From JANXLS01 sp038227045 (GTDB lineage Bacteria > Planctomycetota > SZUA-567 > H5-PLA8): DNA of 41,027 nt. Positions 41,027 to 41,027 of the stretch are shown here, in pieces. Location of the stretch: the NCBI GenBank assembly GCA_038227045.1, contig JBBRQD010000045.1:1-41027 (forward strand), in the 5' to 3' direction. Under the pieces are notes generated by a model. It was not told the origin of the DNA. It was given only the letters and a program-made list of their open reading frames with translations, and did not search any database. The stretch's first letter is position 1, and every line of letters begins with the position of its first letter. A program made the position numbers and the translations under genes.

Positions 41027-41027
41027 G

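Overview
The window reads like a chromosomal fragment of a free-living, Gram-negative-type bacterium with moderately high GC. My best guess is Planctomycetota or a close PVC relative. That is inference, drawn from the style of the exported proteins (N-terminal zinc ribbon plus one membrane helix plus a Lys/Asp tail, PEGA lipoprotein, short 'LHLATCIAMSFVCGALIWANV' membrane protein) and from many palindromic repeats, one of which encodes the peptide PLTYVRGSG. No rRNA or taxonomic marker decides it. There is no CRISPR array, prophage or transposase.

Left third (1-16.4 kb): an Lhr-type helicase gene carrying two repeat-derived in-frame insertions; a zinc-ribbon membrane protein; a secreted alpha/beta hydrolase; and a minus-strand set rlmN-oleA-oleB, where OleA and OleB are the condensing and decarboxylating enzymes of long-chain olefin synthesis, without oleC/oleD beside them. 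Then come an orphan nucleotidyltransferase-like gene, mutS, a secreted coiled-coil protein and paiB.

Middle (16.4-29.5 kb): a minus-strand set of a zf-TFIIB-like protein, then a MazG-like plus NadD unit that looks like one fused gene split by a 1-nt frameshift. Next are an exported S46 dipeptidyl-peptidase, a PEGA lipoprotein with a YfcE phosphodiesterase, two tandem paralogous secreted proteins of unknown function, hisH-ispD, a GNAT acetyltransferase, two tRNAs (Tyr-GUA and an unusually short tRNA with anticodon UAG), small proteins and an SGNH hydrolase.

Right third (29.7-41 kb): a plus-strand export operon (Cys/His-rich exported protein, HlyD-type adaptor, LolD-like ATPase, two FtsX/MacB-type permeases, secreted OB-like protein). 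It is followed by ribF, an exported FMN_bind-domain protein, a large exported protein joining a degenerate 5'-nucleotidase-like domain to thioredoxin-like domains, and a convergent membrane-anchored redoxin. The last four look like a flavin/thiol redox neighbourhood outside the cytoplasmic membrane.

The strongest cross-cutting signal is repeats. At least eight families of imperfect palindromes sit between genes and in several cases inside or at the edges of coding sequences. The two ends of the window are a perfect 139-bp inverted repeat of each other.
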